Assembly (NCBI GenBank): GCA_003210755.1
Contig: QCUL01000015.1
Coordinates: 1 to 59,157, forward strand
Length of the DNA: 59,157 nt
DNA from: Synechococcus sp. AG-679-C18
GTDB taxonomy: Bacteria > Cyanobacteriota > Cyanobacteriia > PCC-6307 > Cyanobiaceae
Direction of reading: 5' to 3'
Notes under the pieces: model-generated
Database searches by the model: none
What the model was told of the DNA's origin: nothing
The model's input: the letters and a program-made list of their open reading frames with translations, nothing else
In this document: piece after piece, positions 9,584-18,794 of the stretch
Layout: each line of letters begins with the position of its first letter
Numbering within the stretch: position 1 is the first letter of the stretch
Translations under genes and position numbers: made by a program

Positions 9584-10249
9584 TTAACTAACAGCTGTAG
9601 GTAACTCTTTGCGGCTATCTAAAACTTTGTCAATGATGCCGTATGTTACGGCTTCTTGAGGAGTTAAGTAACTCATCCTGTCCGAAGATTCGGATAGTTC
9701 TTCAACACTGCGGCCTGTATTTAACGAAAGAATTTCGAGCATGGCCCGCTTGTTGTGCAAGACCTCTTTGGCACGGATCTGAATGTCAGTTGCCTGACCG
9801 CGAGCTCCACTTCGGGGCTGATGCAACACGATCGAGGAATGGGGTAGTGCTGCCCTCTGACCTTTCGTTCCAGCGGAGAGGATCACGGCTGCCGTTCCCA
9901 TCGCCTGACCAATGCAGATGGTGTGAACGGGTGGTTTGACGTAACGTAGCGTGTCGCAAATAGCGAAGGCTTCCGTTTCAAAGCCGATTGATTCTCCTGA
10001 GTACCAGCTGGTACCAGTGGAGTTGATATAGAAATAAATGGGTTTTTCTGGATTGTCGAATTCCAAAAACAAGAGCTGAGCAATGATTAGCTCGGTGACA
10101 TCGAGTCCGAGCTGACGTTTGGTGTCTCCATCAGAGAAAAGAGGCAGACCCAAGTACACGATCCGCTCTTTCAGCATCAGAGAGGGCAAATCGGGCGGTG
10201 GAGTGCGCATCACGCCCGAATCTCCGTAGTAAGGCGCTGATGTAGTCAT
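9584..10249 (-). CDS. clpR: ClpR, non-catalytic Clp protease subunit
   Basis: The protein aligns along its length with ClpP but has lost the nucleophile: where ClpP reads GLAASMGAF, this one reads GQAMGTAAV, with Gly in the Ser position. The His region (SSIVLHQP) is kept. ClpR subunits make up part of a mixed ring with ClpP in cyanobacteria and plastids and are structurally needed although inactive. There is also a ClpR-typical insertion in the handle region (STGTSWYSGESIGFETEAF). 221 residues from ATG 10249; reverse strand, upstream of clpP. Confidence 0.94.
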   Translation of the reverse strand: MTTSAPYYGDSGVMRTPPPDLPSLMLKERIVYLGLPLFSDGDTKRQLGLDVTELIIAQLLFLEFDNPEKPIYFYINSTGTSWYSGESIGFETEAFAICDTLRYVKPPVHTICIGQAMGTAAVILSAGTKGQRAALPHSSIVLHQPRSGARGQATDIQIRAKEVLHNKRAMLEILSLNTGRSVEELSESSDRMSYLTPQEAVTYGIIDKVLDSRKELPTAVS

Positions 10250-10288
10250 TCGTCTAACGATCCCTGTCGTGGAGGGAGCCTAGCGGGA

Positions 10289-11437
10289 TCAAGTGGAAGG
10301 CTGCTCTTCAGCTGCATCGGTGCGTGAAACCTTGGTCTTGCTGCTCTTGCCGCTGCGATTGCTCCGTGGCCCGTTTTTATCGCGGCGTGCGAACACCATG
10401 CGCCCTGTAGGGGTCTGAAGAGCTCCGGTAACAACAACCGGTTGGCGAGACCCGATCAATGTTCGACCCTCCTCAACGACCACCATTGTTCCGTCTTCGA
10501 GGTAGCCGACTCCCTGGCTCTCCTCTTTGCCTTCGCGCACGATTTTGAGCAACAACTCATCACCGGGTTGAACCTCTGGGCGCAAGGCAATCACCAACTC
10601 GCTCAGATTCATCACCTTGATTTCTTTCAGTTCGGCAACCTGCGCCAAGTTGAAATCAGCGGTGACGAGGGTGCCTCCAGTGTCTCCGGCCAGCAAAAGC
10701 AATCGATCGTCGGTTCCAGTGCCCTCATAACGCGTGCTGTTGATGACCAGACGCCGTCCATAAGTGTCGCGAAGATCGCGCAGAAGCTTCAGGCCACGGC
10801 GCCCCTTCGCTCGCTTCTCCAGGTTGGTTGAGTCTGCGAGCTGTTGCATTTCATCGATCACCGTTTGAGCGACAATCGCCTGACCTTCCAGCAGACCGCA
10901 GGCCAACATTCCGCGGATACGGCCATCGATGATCACACTCGTATCAAGAATCTTGGGTGTGGCAGGAGTGAGGACCCCGTCTGCCACCAATAAAGCCTCT
11001 GTGCTGGTTGGGTTGAACAGCCGTAAAAGGGTGCGGCCATGAACCTCGGCCAGGTTGTACCCCAGCACCCCAAAAAACACGTTGCTGAGGACGGCAGCTA
11101 GAGGTTTCACCAGAGTTACCCCACCGGAGAGAGGAAGTAACAGGATGGGGGCCAGCAATAAGTTGGCAACGAGTAAACCAAGAATGAGCCCCACCGATCG
11201 ACTGATCAGCAAGTCGGTGGGCATGGTGCGCACCTGCTGCATCAGTTGCAGGCGAAGGCGCTTGAACACAAGGCCAGCAACCGCCCCTACTCCTGTTCCT
11301 ATGACGGTGAGCGCAAGCCGCACGCGTTGAACATCAGTGACATCGTCCAGCATCTCCTGAGGCAGGAGATGAACTCCCATCCATCCGGTGGCTCCACCGG
11401 AGATCAGAAACAGGACCAGGATGAGAACTTCCACCAT
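10289..11437 (-). CDS. PIN and TRAM domain membrane protein (PilT N-terminus-like)
   Basis: A 382-residue protein with an N-terminal membrane part of four spans (residues 1 to about 120, starting MVEVLILVLFLISGG), then a PIN nuclease-like domain with acidic motifs (LDTSVIIDGRI, TDDRLLLLA, VTADFNLAQ). A TRAM domain (GDELLLKIVREGKEESQG...) and a basic tail end it. PIN domains are Mg-dependent RNases and TRAM binds RNA, so a membrane-tied RNA-processing role is plausible; the same architecture is known from YacL of Bacillus. ATG 11437 was chosen because the frame upstream is low-quality and overlaps the divergent hemW region. Confidence 0.85.
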   Translation of the reverse strand: MVEVLILVLFLISGGATGWMGVHLLPQEMLDDVTDVQRVRLALTVIGTGVGAVAGLVFKRLRLQLMQQVRTMPTDLLISRSVGLILGLLVANLLLAPILLLPLSGGVTLVKPLAAVLSNVFFGVLGYNLAEVHGRTLLRLFNPTSTEALLVADGVLTPATPKILDTSVIIDGRIRGMLACGLLEGQAIVAQTVIDEMQQLADSTNLEKRAKGRRGLKLLRDLRDTYGRRLVINSTRYEGTGTDDRLLLLAGDTGGTLVTADFNLAQVAELKEIKVMNLSELVIALRPEVQPGDELLLKIVREGKEESQGVGYLEDGTMVVVEEGRTLIGSRQPVVVTGALQTPTGRMVFARRDKNGPRSNRSGKSSKTKVSRTDAAEEQPST

Positions 11438-11508
11438 GGCAATAGGTCGTGGCCGTTCACTCCGTGTGCAGGCAGCATGCATCATCTTCCGTCGCTCTGC
11501 CTGAGCTG

Positions 11509-12747
11509 ATGACCGCATCTGCACCTCGCAGTGCCTATCTACACATTCCCTTTTGTCATCGACGCTGCTTCTATTGCGACTTCGCAGTAGTGCCTCTTGG
11601 CGATCGTGCGAATGCTTTTGGAGGGTCTGGTAGCGCCTCAATTGAGGCCTATTTGGATCAACTCATAACGGAGATATCCCTTTCTCCGCGCGGGGTTGCA
11701 CTGGCAACAATTTATGTCGGTGGCGGAACGCCATCGCTGCTCAGGCCCGATCAAATTGCTGTCTTGCTTCAAACGCTCAGAACTCATTTCGGATTCCAGA
11801 GCGGTGCCGAAATCACCTTGGAAATGGACCCGGCCACCTTTCAACCCGAAGATCTCGAATTACTCATTGCTGCTGGTGTGACGCGAGTGAGTCTTGGAGG
11901 TCAGAGTTTCAACGACGAAAGGCTTGCTGCCATAGGGCGTCGTCATCGCAGGACGGATGTGGTCAACGCCTGTCATTGGCTCCAAAGAGCTATGCAGGAC
12001 GGCGGACTGCACAGCTGGAGCTTGGACTTAATCCGAAATCTTCCCGATCAAGATGATCAGGAATGGGAGGCGCAGCTGGAGCAGGCCGTGGCTTTGGACG
12101 CTCCCCACTTATCGATTTACGACCTCAGCGTGGAGCCAGGCACTGTTTTTGCTTGGCGCGCGAAACGCGGTGAGCTGATGTTGCCGGAGGAGGATGTTGC
12201 CGCCGATCGCATTGCCTACACCACCTACAGACTCCGGAGCTCTGGCTATTGCCGTTATGAAATTTCAAATTTTGCTCGGCCTGGCCATGCCTCTCGGCAT
12301 AACCGCGTGTACTGGAGCGGAGCTGGATGGTGGGCTTTTGGGCTTGGTGCCACGAGTGCTCCCTGGGGGGAGCGGATGGCCCGTCCTCGTACCAGGGAGG
12401 CCTACGCAGCGTGGTTGATGGAGCAGCAACTTCAGCTTGATTCCAGCTTGCTCCAAGCGTCTTCATGGAGCATGCCGCTCGATGATTGTCTTCTCGTGGG
12501 GTTGCGTTGCCACGAAGGCGTGGATCTGGTCGATCTTGCGAGACGTTGCGGTTGGAACGAATTGCGCCTCAGCCGTGATCTGCCCGGTCTTGAAGCTCGC
12601 TGGCAGCCGTTCGTGGGCCTTGGCCTGATGGAACGCATGGGCCGCCGCTGGCGCCTTAGCGATCCGAATGGCATGGCCCTCAGCAATCAGGTCCTCTTGG
12701 AGGTTGTGGAGTGGTGGGAGTCTCTCCCTGATCCCGTTGCTCCTTAA
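11509..12747 (+). CDS. hemW: HemW, radical SAM heme chaperone-like protein
   Basis: The radical SAM cluster motif CHRRCFYC (C-x3-C-x2-C) lies about 15 residues from ATG 11509, preceded by YLHIPF as in HemW/HemN proteins. GGGTPSLL and the C-terminal HemN-like winged domain follow. HemW proteins, long annotated as oxygen-independent coproporphyrinogen oxidase, are now seen mostly as heme-handling factors; they lack the extra cysteine of true HemN (CxxxCxxCxC), and here the residue after the last Cys is Asp. 412 residues. ATG 11509 was preferred over GTG 11449, which adds a poor extension. Its end overlaps convergent panB by 68 bases. Confidence 0.9.
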   Translation: MTASAPRSAYLHIPFCHRRCFYCDFAVVPLGDRANAFGGSGSASIEAYLDQLITEISLSPRGVALATIYVGGGTPSLLRPDQIAVLLQTLRTHFGFQSGAEITLEMDPATFQPEDLELLIAAGVTRVSLGGQSFNDERLAAIGRRHRRTDVVNACHWLQRAMQDGGLHSWSLDLIRNLPDQDDQEWEAQLEQAVALDAPHLSIYDLSVEPGTVFAWRAKRGELMLPEEDVAADRIAYTTYRLRSSGYCRYEISNFARPGHASRHNRVYWSGAGWWAFGLGATSAPWGERMARPRTREAYAAWLMEQQLQLDSSLLQASSWSMPLDDCLLVGLRCHEGVDLVDLARRCGWNELRLSRDLPGLEARWQPFVGLGLMERMGRRWRLSDPNGMALSNQVLLEVVEWWESLPDPVAP

Positions 12748-13498
12748 GCCAACTTTTTAACGCCGTGATGCTCAGCTCACGGCCTCGCATCCTGGCTGAG
12801 GTGAATGGCGGTTGGGTTGGCGTTAGCCCCAAAAGATCTGCGGTCACGCTGACCTGTCCGTCGCAATCGGCTCCAGCACCGATACCGATCACCGGAATCG
12901 ACAAGCTCCGTCTGAGACGACCGGCAAGTTCGGCGGGAATATGTTCCACAACAAGAGAAAAACATCCGGCGCTCTGTAGGGCTTGCGCTTGCCGATGCAG
13001 TTTGTCTTGACTGCGTGGATCAACGGCTTGCCGCTTGTACCCGAGTTGATGCACAGCCTGAGGGGTGAGTCCGAGATGTCCCATCACTGGAATCCCTGAG
13101 CGCACCAGTCGGTCGATTACGGCGACAACCTCTGGCTCACCGCTCTCAAGTTTGACAGCTGCTGCATCCGACTCCTTCAGGATGGTGCCCGCAGCTGCGA
13201 CAGCTCGATCGAGGCCACAGTGATAACTCAGAAACGGCAGATCACAGACCACAAGCGGTTGCTGCGCGAGCGGTTTGGACAGACCACGGCATACCGCTTG
13301 GCTGTGATGAAGCATGTGTTCAAGGGTCACCGGAAGGGTGGTGGCGTGCCCAAGAGCCACCATCGCAAGGGAATCACCCACCAGCACCACATCAGCGCCT
13401 GCTTCCTCAACCAAGGCAGCGCTGAGGCCATCCCATGCAGTGAGCATCGTGATTGCTCGCCCTGACTGCTTGAACTGAATTAATTCAGCTGGGCGCAT
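12680..13498 (-). CDS. panB: 3-methyl-2-oxobutanoate hydroxymethyltransferase
   Basis: PanB adds a hydroxymethyl group from methylene-tetrahydrofolate to ketoisovalerate, the first committed step to pantothenate and CoA. The family motifs are all seen: [29 protein letters not shown] near the N-terminus (metal-binding Asp in GDS), [17 protein letters not shown], and the catalytic Glu in [19 protein letters not shown] follows. 272 residues is usual. Its 3' end runs 68 bases into the convergent hemW coding region. Its substrate ketoisovalerate comes from the ilvC pathway also in this window. Confidence 0.95.
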   Translation of the reverse strand: MRPAELIQFKQSGRAITMLTAWDGLSAALVEEAGADVVLVGDSLAMVALGHATTLPVTLEHMLHHSQAVCRGLSKPLAQQPLVVCDLPFLSYHCGLDRAVAAAGTILKESDAAAVKLESGEPEVVAVIDRLVRSGIPVMGHLGLTPQAVHQLGYKRQAVDPRSQDKLHRQAQALQSAGCFSLVVEHIPAELAGRLRRSLSIPVIGIGAGADCDGQVSVTADLLGLTPTQPPFTSARMRGRELSITALKSWLKEQRDQGETPTTPQPPRGPDC

Positions 13499-13547
13499 CC
13501 ACCCTTCCGTGACGAAAGAGGTTCATTGCTAGCATTCCATCGATTCG

Positions 13548-13640
13548 GATCCATGCGGTCCAGACGCCTAAACCTGGTCAGAACCGGAAGGGAGCAGCCA
13601 CATTGGATGCTTTGGGCAGGCGTGGACTCCGGGTCACCAC
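13548..13640 (+). ncRNA. ffs: Small bacterial SRP RNA (4.5S/scRNA)
   Basis: The conserved domain IV core is present: CCTGGTCAGAACCGGAAGGG followed by AGCAGCC (13573-13599), the site where Ffh binds. It is flanked by a long pairing between GGTCCA-ACGCCT (from 13557) and AGGCGTGGACTCC (to about 13630), giving the expected single rod. The ends are approximate. It lies between the divergent panB start and the ftsZ stop. Its protein partner Ffh is encoded at 48.4 kb. Confidence 0.93.
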
Positions 13641-13643
13641 ATT

Positions 13644-14768
13644 TCAGCTGTTGTTCTGACGTTGTTGGCGCTGCCTAAGAAAATCAGGAATTCGAGCTCC
13701 TGCTTCAGGCTCTGCGCTGGTGCTGACTTGGAAATCTGAAACAGCAGGTCGCATTTTACTTCGTTCTGAACGGTAAGGATTCCCATTTTCAAAGCCGGTA
13801 GCAATCACCGTGACGTGGATCTCACCCTCTAAACGTTCATCCACGACGGCTCCAACAATGATGTTGGCTTCTGGATCGACGACGTCGTAGATCACTTCAG
13901 ACGCTGTTGTCATGTCTTCAAGGGTCATGTCTCGACCGCCGCTGATATTGATCACGCAGCCATTCGCACCATCAATGCGAGCGGCTTCGAGCAGGGGACT
14001 GTTGATAGCGGTTTGTGCTGCTTCGATGGCGCGCGATCGGCCTGAACCCACTCCAATTCCCAGTAGGGCTGTCCCTGCTTCCGTCATCACGGAACGGATA
14101 TCAGCAAAGTCAACGTTGACGAGCCCTGGAAGAGTAATGATGTCGCTAATTCCTTTGACCCCCATTCGGAGAACGTCATCCGCACTGCGGAAGGCTTCTT
14201 GAAGCGGAGCACCGGCAATGGCGTCCCGCAGTCGATCGTTGGGGATGACGATCAGCGTGTCTACGTGCTCAGCGAGGCGTGCAATGCCTTCATCGGCCTG
14301 ACGCATTCTGCGACGGCCTTCAAAACTGAATGGTTTTGTGACGATGCCTACGGTTAGAGCACCGCTTTCTTTGGCAACTTCAGCAACCACGGGAGCAGCT
14401 CCTGTACCCGTACCACCTCCCATGCCAGCAGCAATGAAAACAAGATCAGCTCCTTGGAGCGCTTGCTGCAGATCAGCACGTGACTCTTCCGCCGCTTTTT
14501 GGCCAATGCTGGGATTCCCTCCAGCACCAAGTCCACGGGTGAGTGTTTGACCCAACTGAACTCGATTTTCGGCAGCTGATTGAATCAGGGCCTGTGCATC
14601 TGTGTTTAAAACGCGATAGGCGACTCCTTCCAGGTCGCTCAAAATCATGCGATTAACAGCGTTGCTGCCACCACCACCAACGCCGATCACTTCAATACGT
14701 GCTGATTGGCTAGGCGAGATACCCTCCGGATTCATAAATGAGGAAGTCTCACTGCTCACAATCTCCAT
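13644..14768 (-). CDS. ftsZ: Cell division GTPase FtsZ
   Basis: FtsZ is the tubulin-like GTPase that forms the division ring. The tubulin signature GGGTGTG lies near residue 110 in [27 protein letters not shown] opens the nucleotide fold; and the T7 synergy loop reads [11 protein letters not shown] short linker leads to a conserved C-terminal peptide (IPDFLRQR) that normally binds membrane tethers such as Ftn2/ZipN. An ARC6/Ftn2 homologue is encoded at 46.2 kb. 374 residues, the upper part of the ftsQ-ftsZ order typical of the dcw cluster: ddl, hypothetical, ftsQ, ftsZ, all on the reverse strand. Confidence 0.97.
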   Translation of the reverse strand: MEIVSSETSSFMNPEGISPSQSARIEVIGVGGGGSNAVNRMILSDLEGVAYRVLNTDAQALIQSAAENRVQLGQTLTRGLGAGGNPSIGQKAAEESRADLQQALQGADLVFIAAGMGGGTGTGAAPVVAEVAKESGALTVGIVTKPFSFEGRRRMRQADEGIARLAEHVDTLIVIPNDRLRDAIAGAPLQEAFRSADDVLRMGVKGISDIITLPGLVNVDFADIRSVMTEAGTALLGIGVGSGRSRAIEAAQTAINSPLLEAARIDGANGCVINISGGRDMTLEDMTTASEVIYDVVDPEANIIVGAVVDERLEGEIHVTVIATGFENGNPYRSERSKMRPAVSDFQVSTSAEPEAGARIPDFLRQRQQRQNNS

Positions 14769-14878
14769 TTCTGGATTTAAACCGTAGAGATCAGGAGCAT
14801 TATGTCTGTGAGTGTGGCATTTGCCGACAAAACTGATACAGGAACTTGATTGTCACGATCATTTTTTGCAATCGAGCG

Positions 14879-15748
14879 TTAGCCATCACTGGCCTTTGTG
14901 CGGGGTGCTGGCTTAAGTGGTGGCCGTAGCTTTAGCTCCGGTTGGCTTGGGTCACTGAGATCGAGACCCGCATTTGACACACCGCGCAGGTTGGGGGGGA
15001 GGCTTTCATTCAATTGCACAATCGTTTTGAATTGCTGATCTAAAAGTGCATCATTAGCCCCAAGATAAACAAGGCCCAGCGTTTCAATGCGCAAGCTGAT
15101 GCCACCAGCTGGCTCCACCAAAATTGTTTTAAGAGGCCTACCTAACCGCTCTTGTTGTTGCAGAACGCGAGCAATGACTGCTCGCCTGCTGGAAATCCAG
15201 CCTTCAACCTTGACCGCGCTCTCTGGTTTTTCGCCTCGCTTAGCCATGGTCATCGACATCCATTGGCCCTCTCGATCCACCATGCCCTGTTCGATTCCCA
15301 TGGGACCTGTGCGGGTGGCAGCTGCAATTGGCCTGCGTTCAACGAGTGTGATGTCTAAACCTGGAGGCAGAAGGCGCCTCTGCACCGAAGCCTCTTGAAC
15401 TGGAAGCTCCTGCATCAATTTCTGCTCGATCTGAGCAGGTTCAATGCTTAATAGTGATTCCGGAAAGGTCAGGCCGGCGGCATTGACAACAACGTTTTGC
15501 CCCATCCGCTGGCTACCTCTGATTTCGATTTGTTCGGCTGATCGAAGGCTCCAACCAAGGGTCAGCAACAGCCAACTCAATCCCGTTGCTGCTGTTAAAA
15601 AAAACACAAGTCGCCAGAGTTGGATCAATCGCTCTTGTCTGCGCTCTTGACGCAGCCTTCGGCGGCGTTCTACGCCAGGGGGAAGTTGGCCTTGGCTTTT
15701 CCCCTTGCTGAGCTTGGTGCCCTTGTTGCGTGACTCTTCAGGACTCAC
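14879..15748 (-). CDS. ftsQ: Cell division protein FtsQ
   Basis: A bitopic inner-membrane protein: a strongly basic cytoplasmic start (KLSKGKSQG..., then RRRRLRQERRQERL), one membrane span (LVFFLTAATGLSWLLLTLGW, about residues 50-70). A periplasmic POTRA domain (AEQIEIRGSQRMGQNVVVNAAGL) and a FtsQ/DivIB beta domain follow. GTG 15748 overlaps the TGA of the upstream gene by four bases (GTGA), which settles the start; the frame can be extended upstream but only as an overlap. It bridges cytoplasmic FtsZ-ring assembly and the wall-making divisome. 289 residues. Confidence 0.88.
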   Translation of the reverse strand: MSPEESRNKGTKLSKGKSQGQLPPGVERRRRLRQERRQERLIQLWRLVFFLTAATGLSWLLLTLGWSLRSAEQIEIRGSQRMGQNVVVNAAGLTFPESLLSIEPAQIEQKLMQELPVQEASVQRRLLPPGLDITLVERRPIAAATRTGPMGIEQGMVDREGQWMSMTMAKRGEKPESAVKVEGWISSRRAVIARVLQQQERLGRPLKTILVEPAGGISLRIETLGLVYLGANDALLDQQFKTIVQLNESLPPNLRGVSNAGLDLSDPSQPELKLRPPLKPAPRTKASDG

Positions 15749-16155
15749 AAGTCGCAGCGTGCACGAGACATGAGCTGATCCATCCAGCGGCGCGCGCGAT
15801 CGGCATCCGAAAAAGGCACATCGAGCTGTCGGCCATTCCCAATGAGTCGGAGACGGCATCGGCCTTGCGATTCGCTCGCTAAGGGAGCTTCACCTGAGGC
15901 CAACGCCATGAGCTCAACGAGTTCAAGGCCTTTGATCACAAAGTGCCCTTCGTCTTGAAATGAGCCTGCTCTGAAGCTGCTCCACCGCAGTTCTCCATCC
16001 TTGAGAAGTGCGGCACCGCATCCGTCTAATTTCGCAATTTCAGAGCCTTCGCTCCAGATGCGAAACAGGTTTTGACGCCGCCGCTCGAGCCAGCCCAGTG
16101 CCACGAGCAGCACAAAGGCGAAGAGGAGGGGAAGCCAGAGCAGACCTTGGATCAT
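15745..16155 (-). CDS. Conserved hypothetical membrane protein between ddl and ftsQ
   Basis: A 136-residue protein with one N-terminal membrane helix (LLWLPLLFAFVLLVALGWLE) followed by a basic stop (RRRQNLF) and a soluble domain with alternating strands (HFVIKGLELVELMAL, RCRLRLIGNGRQLDV). It sits 20 bases after ddl and overlaps ftsQ by four bases, so it is almost surely in the same transcript and coupled to ftsQ. Placement suggests a role near the divisome or wall synthesis, but that is inference. No known domain was recognised. Confidence 0.8.
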   Translation of the reverse strand: MIQGLLWLPLLFAFVLLVALGWLERRRQNLFRIWSEGSEIAKLDGCGAALLKDGELRWSSFRAGSFQDEGHFVIKGLELVELMALASGEAPLASESQGRCRLRLIGNGRQLDVPFSDADRARRWMDQLMSRARCDL

Positions 16156-16174
16156 CGCTTGTCTGGATGTTGAT

Positions 16175-17251
16175 TCATTCTCGCGCCGTCTTGACCAGCT
16201 GGTCCACTAGTTCGGGTAAAGCGACACCACTCGCTTCCCACAGCATCGGATACATGCTTTGAGAGGTGAACCCTGGCAACGTATTGATCTCGTTGAGCCA
16301 GATCTCGCCACTGCTCTCGTCAAAAAAAACATCCACCCGTGCCAATCCATAGGCATTGACAGCGTTGCAGGCTTGAATGGCAATGGCTTGAATTTGAGCG
16401 CTCACCTTCTCTGAGAGTGGGGCTGGAATCAACGTGTGGCTGCGCCCCTCGCTGTATTTGGTCTCGTAGTCATACCAGTCGGCATCGAAGCGGATTTCGC
16501 CAACAACGGATGCTTGAAGCTTCCGCCGCCCAAGAACGGCGCATTCCAACTCTCTTGCGGCTATTCCACGCTCCACAACGAGGCGAGTGTCATGGTTGGC
16601 CGCTTCTTTTAATCCCTCTATGAGCTCCTCTCGGCCACGGGCCTTGCTGATGCCAACGGATGAACCCATATTTGCTGGCTTTACAAAACAGGGGTATCCC
16701 AACTCAGATTCGATCCTGGCGACCAAGGCATCCAGCTGTTCGGGCTTGTTGAGGTCTGAAGCATTGAGGCCCAAGTAGGCGACCTGGGGGAGGCCAGCGG
16801 CCGCAAATGCAGCTTTCATTGCCAGTTTGTCCATCCCTACAGCTGAACCCAACACGCCTGAGCCCACAAAAGGCTGCCCCATCAGCGTGAATAAGCCTTG
16901 GACTGTGCCGTCTTCGCCGTTTGGACCGTGAAGGACTGGGAACCAAACGTCAATGCTTGTTGCTTCGATCGGCAGCGAGCGGAATCCTGATGCAGGAAGA
17001 GGCTGGGGAAGGCTTTCGTCTTCGAGTGGGAGGGCTTGCTCGAGAACTTTTGCCGCAATAGTTTCAGGCCACCAGCGTCCTGCCTGGTCGATGTATAGCG
17101 GAACTACCAAAAAGCGATTGCGGTTCCGCCCCTCTTGAAGGGCTTGAGTCACCGTGATTGCTGAACGAATGGATACGGCATGCTCACCGGATGCTCCTCC
17201 GAACACCACGCCAACGCGAACGGGAGAAGAGGGCATGATGCGGCTGTTCAT
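16175..17251 (-). CDS. ddl: D-alanine-D-alanine ligase
   Basis: Ddl makes the D-Ala-D-Ala dipeptide of peptidoglycan by an ATP-grasp mechanism. [16 protein letters not shown] marks the N-terminus; [17 protein letters not shown] and the Ser-loop [13 protein letters not shown] follow. The Mg/ATP site reads [10 protein letters not shown] then [12 protein letters not shown]. 358 residues. An alternative start five codons in (ATG, MPSSPV) is equally possible. First gene of the reverse-strand ddl-hyp-ftsQ-ftsZ run. The YETKYSEG segment fits D-Ala specificity. Confidence 0.95.
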   Translation of the reverse strand: MNSRIMPSSPVRVGVVFGGASGEHAVSIRSAITVTQALQEGRNRNRFLVVPLYIDQAGRWWPETIAAKVLEQALPLEDESLPQPLPASGFRSLPIEATSIDVWFPVLHGPNGEDGTVQGLFTLMGQPFVGSGVLGSAVGMDKLAMKAAFAAAGLPQVAYLGLNASDLNKPEQLDALVARIESELGYPCFVKPANMGSSVGISKARGREELIEGLKEAANHDTRLVVERGIAARELECAVLGRRKLQASVVGEIRFDADWYDYETKYSEGRSHTLIPAPLSEKVSAQIQAIAIQACNAVNAYGLARVDVFFDESSGEIWLNEINTLPGFTSQSMYPMLWEASGVALPELVDQLVKTARE

Positions 17252-17274
17252 TCAAGAAGCGAACCCGAAAGGTA

Positions 17275-18753
17275 TCAGTTGATCACCGGTGTGCCAGTCA
17301 AAGAGAACGGACGTACTTGATCGATTCGAACATCGACTAAGTCCCCGGCTCGATAGGTCGTTCCGTTCGGGGATTCAGCTGAGAAAAAGGTCAGCCTGTT
17401 GGTGCGTGTTCGTCCCATCAGCTGGGTTGGGTCTTTGGGATTCACCCCTTCGGCGAGTATTTGCTCGATGCGACCTATGTAACGAGCGTTGCGCTCTTTT
17501 GCAGTGGATTCCACCAGAGTATTGATCTCTCTAAGGCGTGCCACTTTCACCTCTTCAGACAGCTGATTCGTCCAGTTGGCTGCTGGCGTGTTGGGCCTTG
17601 GTGAATAGGCAGCAGTGTTCACTTGGTCAAAGCCAATGGCTTCGATTAACGCCAGGGTGCGTCTGTATTGCTGATCGGTTTCTCCAGGAAAAGCAACGAT
17701 CACATCAGCGCTGATCGCTGCGTCAGGCATGCGATCTCGAATGCGATCAATGATGCGGCGATAGCGCTCCACGGTGTACCCGCGAGCCATGGCTTTCAGT
17801 AGATCATTGTCGCCACTTTGAAAGGGAATGTGGAAGTGTTCGCATACTTTTGGGAGGTCAGCGCAGGCATCAATCAGCCGCTCGGTGAAGTACCTGGGGT
17901 GACTCGTAGCGAAGCGCAGTCGTTCAATCCCCTCTACGTCATGCACCTGATGAAGCAAGTCCGTCAGGGTGTGTTTACGGCGGCCTTCGGGGGTGATCCC
18001 TGGTAAGTCGCGTCCGTAGGCATCGATGTTTTGGCCGAGCAATGTGATCTCTTTAAAGTTGCGAGCCGCTAATCCCTCCATCTCCAAAATGATTGATTCA
18101 GGCAAACGAGATTGCTCTTTGCCGCGCACCGATGGAACCACGCAGTACGTACAGCGTTCGTTGCAGCCATAGATCACATTCACCCAGCCACAGGTGCTGC
18201 TGTCACGTCTGGCGGTGGTGAGGTCTTCGAGGATGTGATGGTCTTCAGTTGCGACCACCTGTTGCCCTGACTGCACTTGCGTGAGCAGGGTTTCGAGGCG
18301 ATTCGCATGCTGGGGTCCCATGACCAAATCCAGCTCGGGCACTCGGCGCAGTAAGGATTCTCCCTCTTGCTGAGCAACGCAACCGGCCACCACCAAGGTG
18401 AGATTGGGATTGATGCGTTTGCGGATCGCCTGTCGTCCTAAATAGCTGTAAACCTTTTGTTCGGCGTTATCGCGAATGGTGCAGGTGTTGTAGAGAACCA
18501 AATCTGCATCCAGTTCTGCATTGGCTTCCTGATAGCCCATGGTTTCCAGTATTCCCGCCATCCGCTCGGAATCGGCCTTGTTCATTTGGCACCCAAAGGT
18601 GGTGATCCAATAGCTCCTGCTCTGCTGTTCCTCAAGGCTGGAGGCGGGAGGGCTTGTCCTGACGGGACTGGTGCTGGCGGGACTGGAAAGAGCCAAAGCG
18701 GGTGGCGATCCTGGAGACCGACGACGGTGAAATCTTCTTTCAGTGTGAGTCAC
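17275..18753 (-). CDS. miaB: tRNA-2-methylthio-N6-dimethylallyladenosine synthase
   Basis: MiaB is a radical SAM methylthiotransferase acting on A37 of tRNAs that read UNN codons. The N-terminal UPF0004 domain carries the three auxiliary-cluster Cys ([32 protein letters not shown]). The radical SAM motif reads [19 protein letters not shown], and a C-terminal TRAM domain closes the protein. About 490 residues from GTG 18753; the first 45 are an unusual Ser/Pro/Ala-rich low-complexity tail ([17 protein letters not shown]), so the true start may be further in (a TTG near 18696). The GTG start is only 41 bases from the divergent start at 18795. Confidence 0.93.
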   Translation of the reverse strand: MTHTERRFHRRRSPGSPPALALSSPASTSPVRTSPPASSLEEQQSRSYWITTFGCQMNKADSERMAGILETMGYQEANAELDADLVLYNTCTIRDNAEQKVYSYLGRQAIRKRINPNLTLVVAGCVAQQEGESLLRRVPELDLVMGPQHANRLETLLTQVQSGQQVVATEDHHILEDLTTARRDSSTCGWVNVIYGCNERCTYCVVPSVRGKEQSRLPESIILEMEGLAARNFKEITLLGQNIDAYGRDLPGITPEGRRKHTLTDLLHQVHDVEGIERLRFATSHPRYFTERLIDACADLPKVCEHFHIPFQSGDNDLLKAMARGYTVERYRRIIDRIRDRMPDAAISADVIVAFPGETDQQYRRTLALIEAIGFDQVNTAAYSPRPNTPAANWTNQLSEEVKVARLREINTLVESTAKERNARYIGRIEQILAEGVNPKDPTQLMGRTRTNRLTFFSAESPNGTTYRAGDLVDVRIDQVRPFSLTGTPVIN

Positions 18754-18794
18754 CGCCAGCTTTGTGCCAGCTTGGGGATTGCCGTATTAGGGCA

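Noticed and set aside
11437-11641. N-terminal extension of the PIN/TRAM protein
   Set aside because: The frame is open but its composition (many Arg, Cys, His, Ser) looks like a shadow of the divergent hemW region; the membrane domain begins exactly at ATG 11437.
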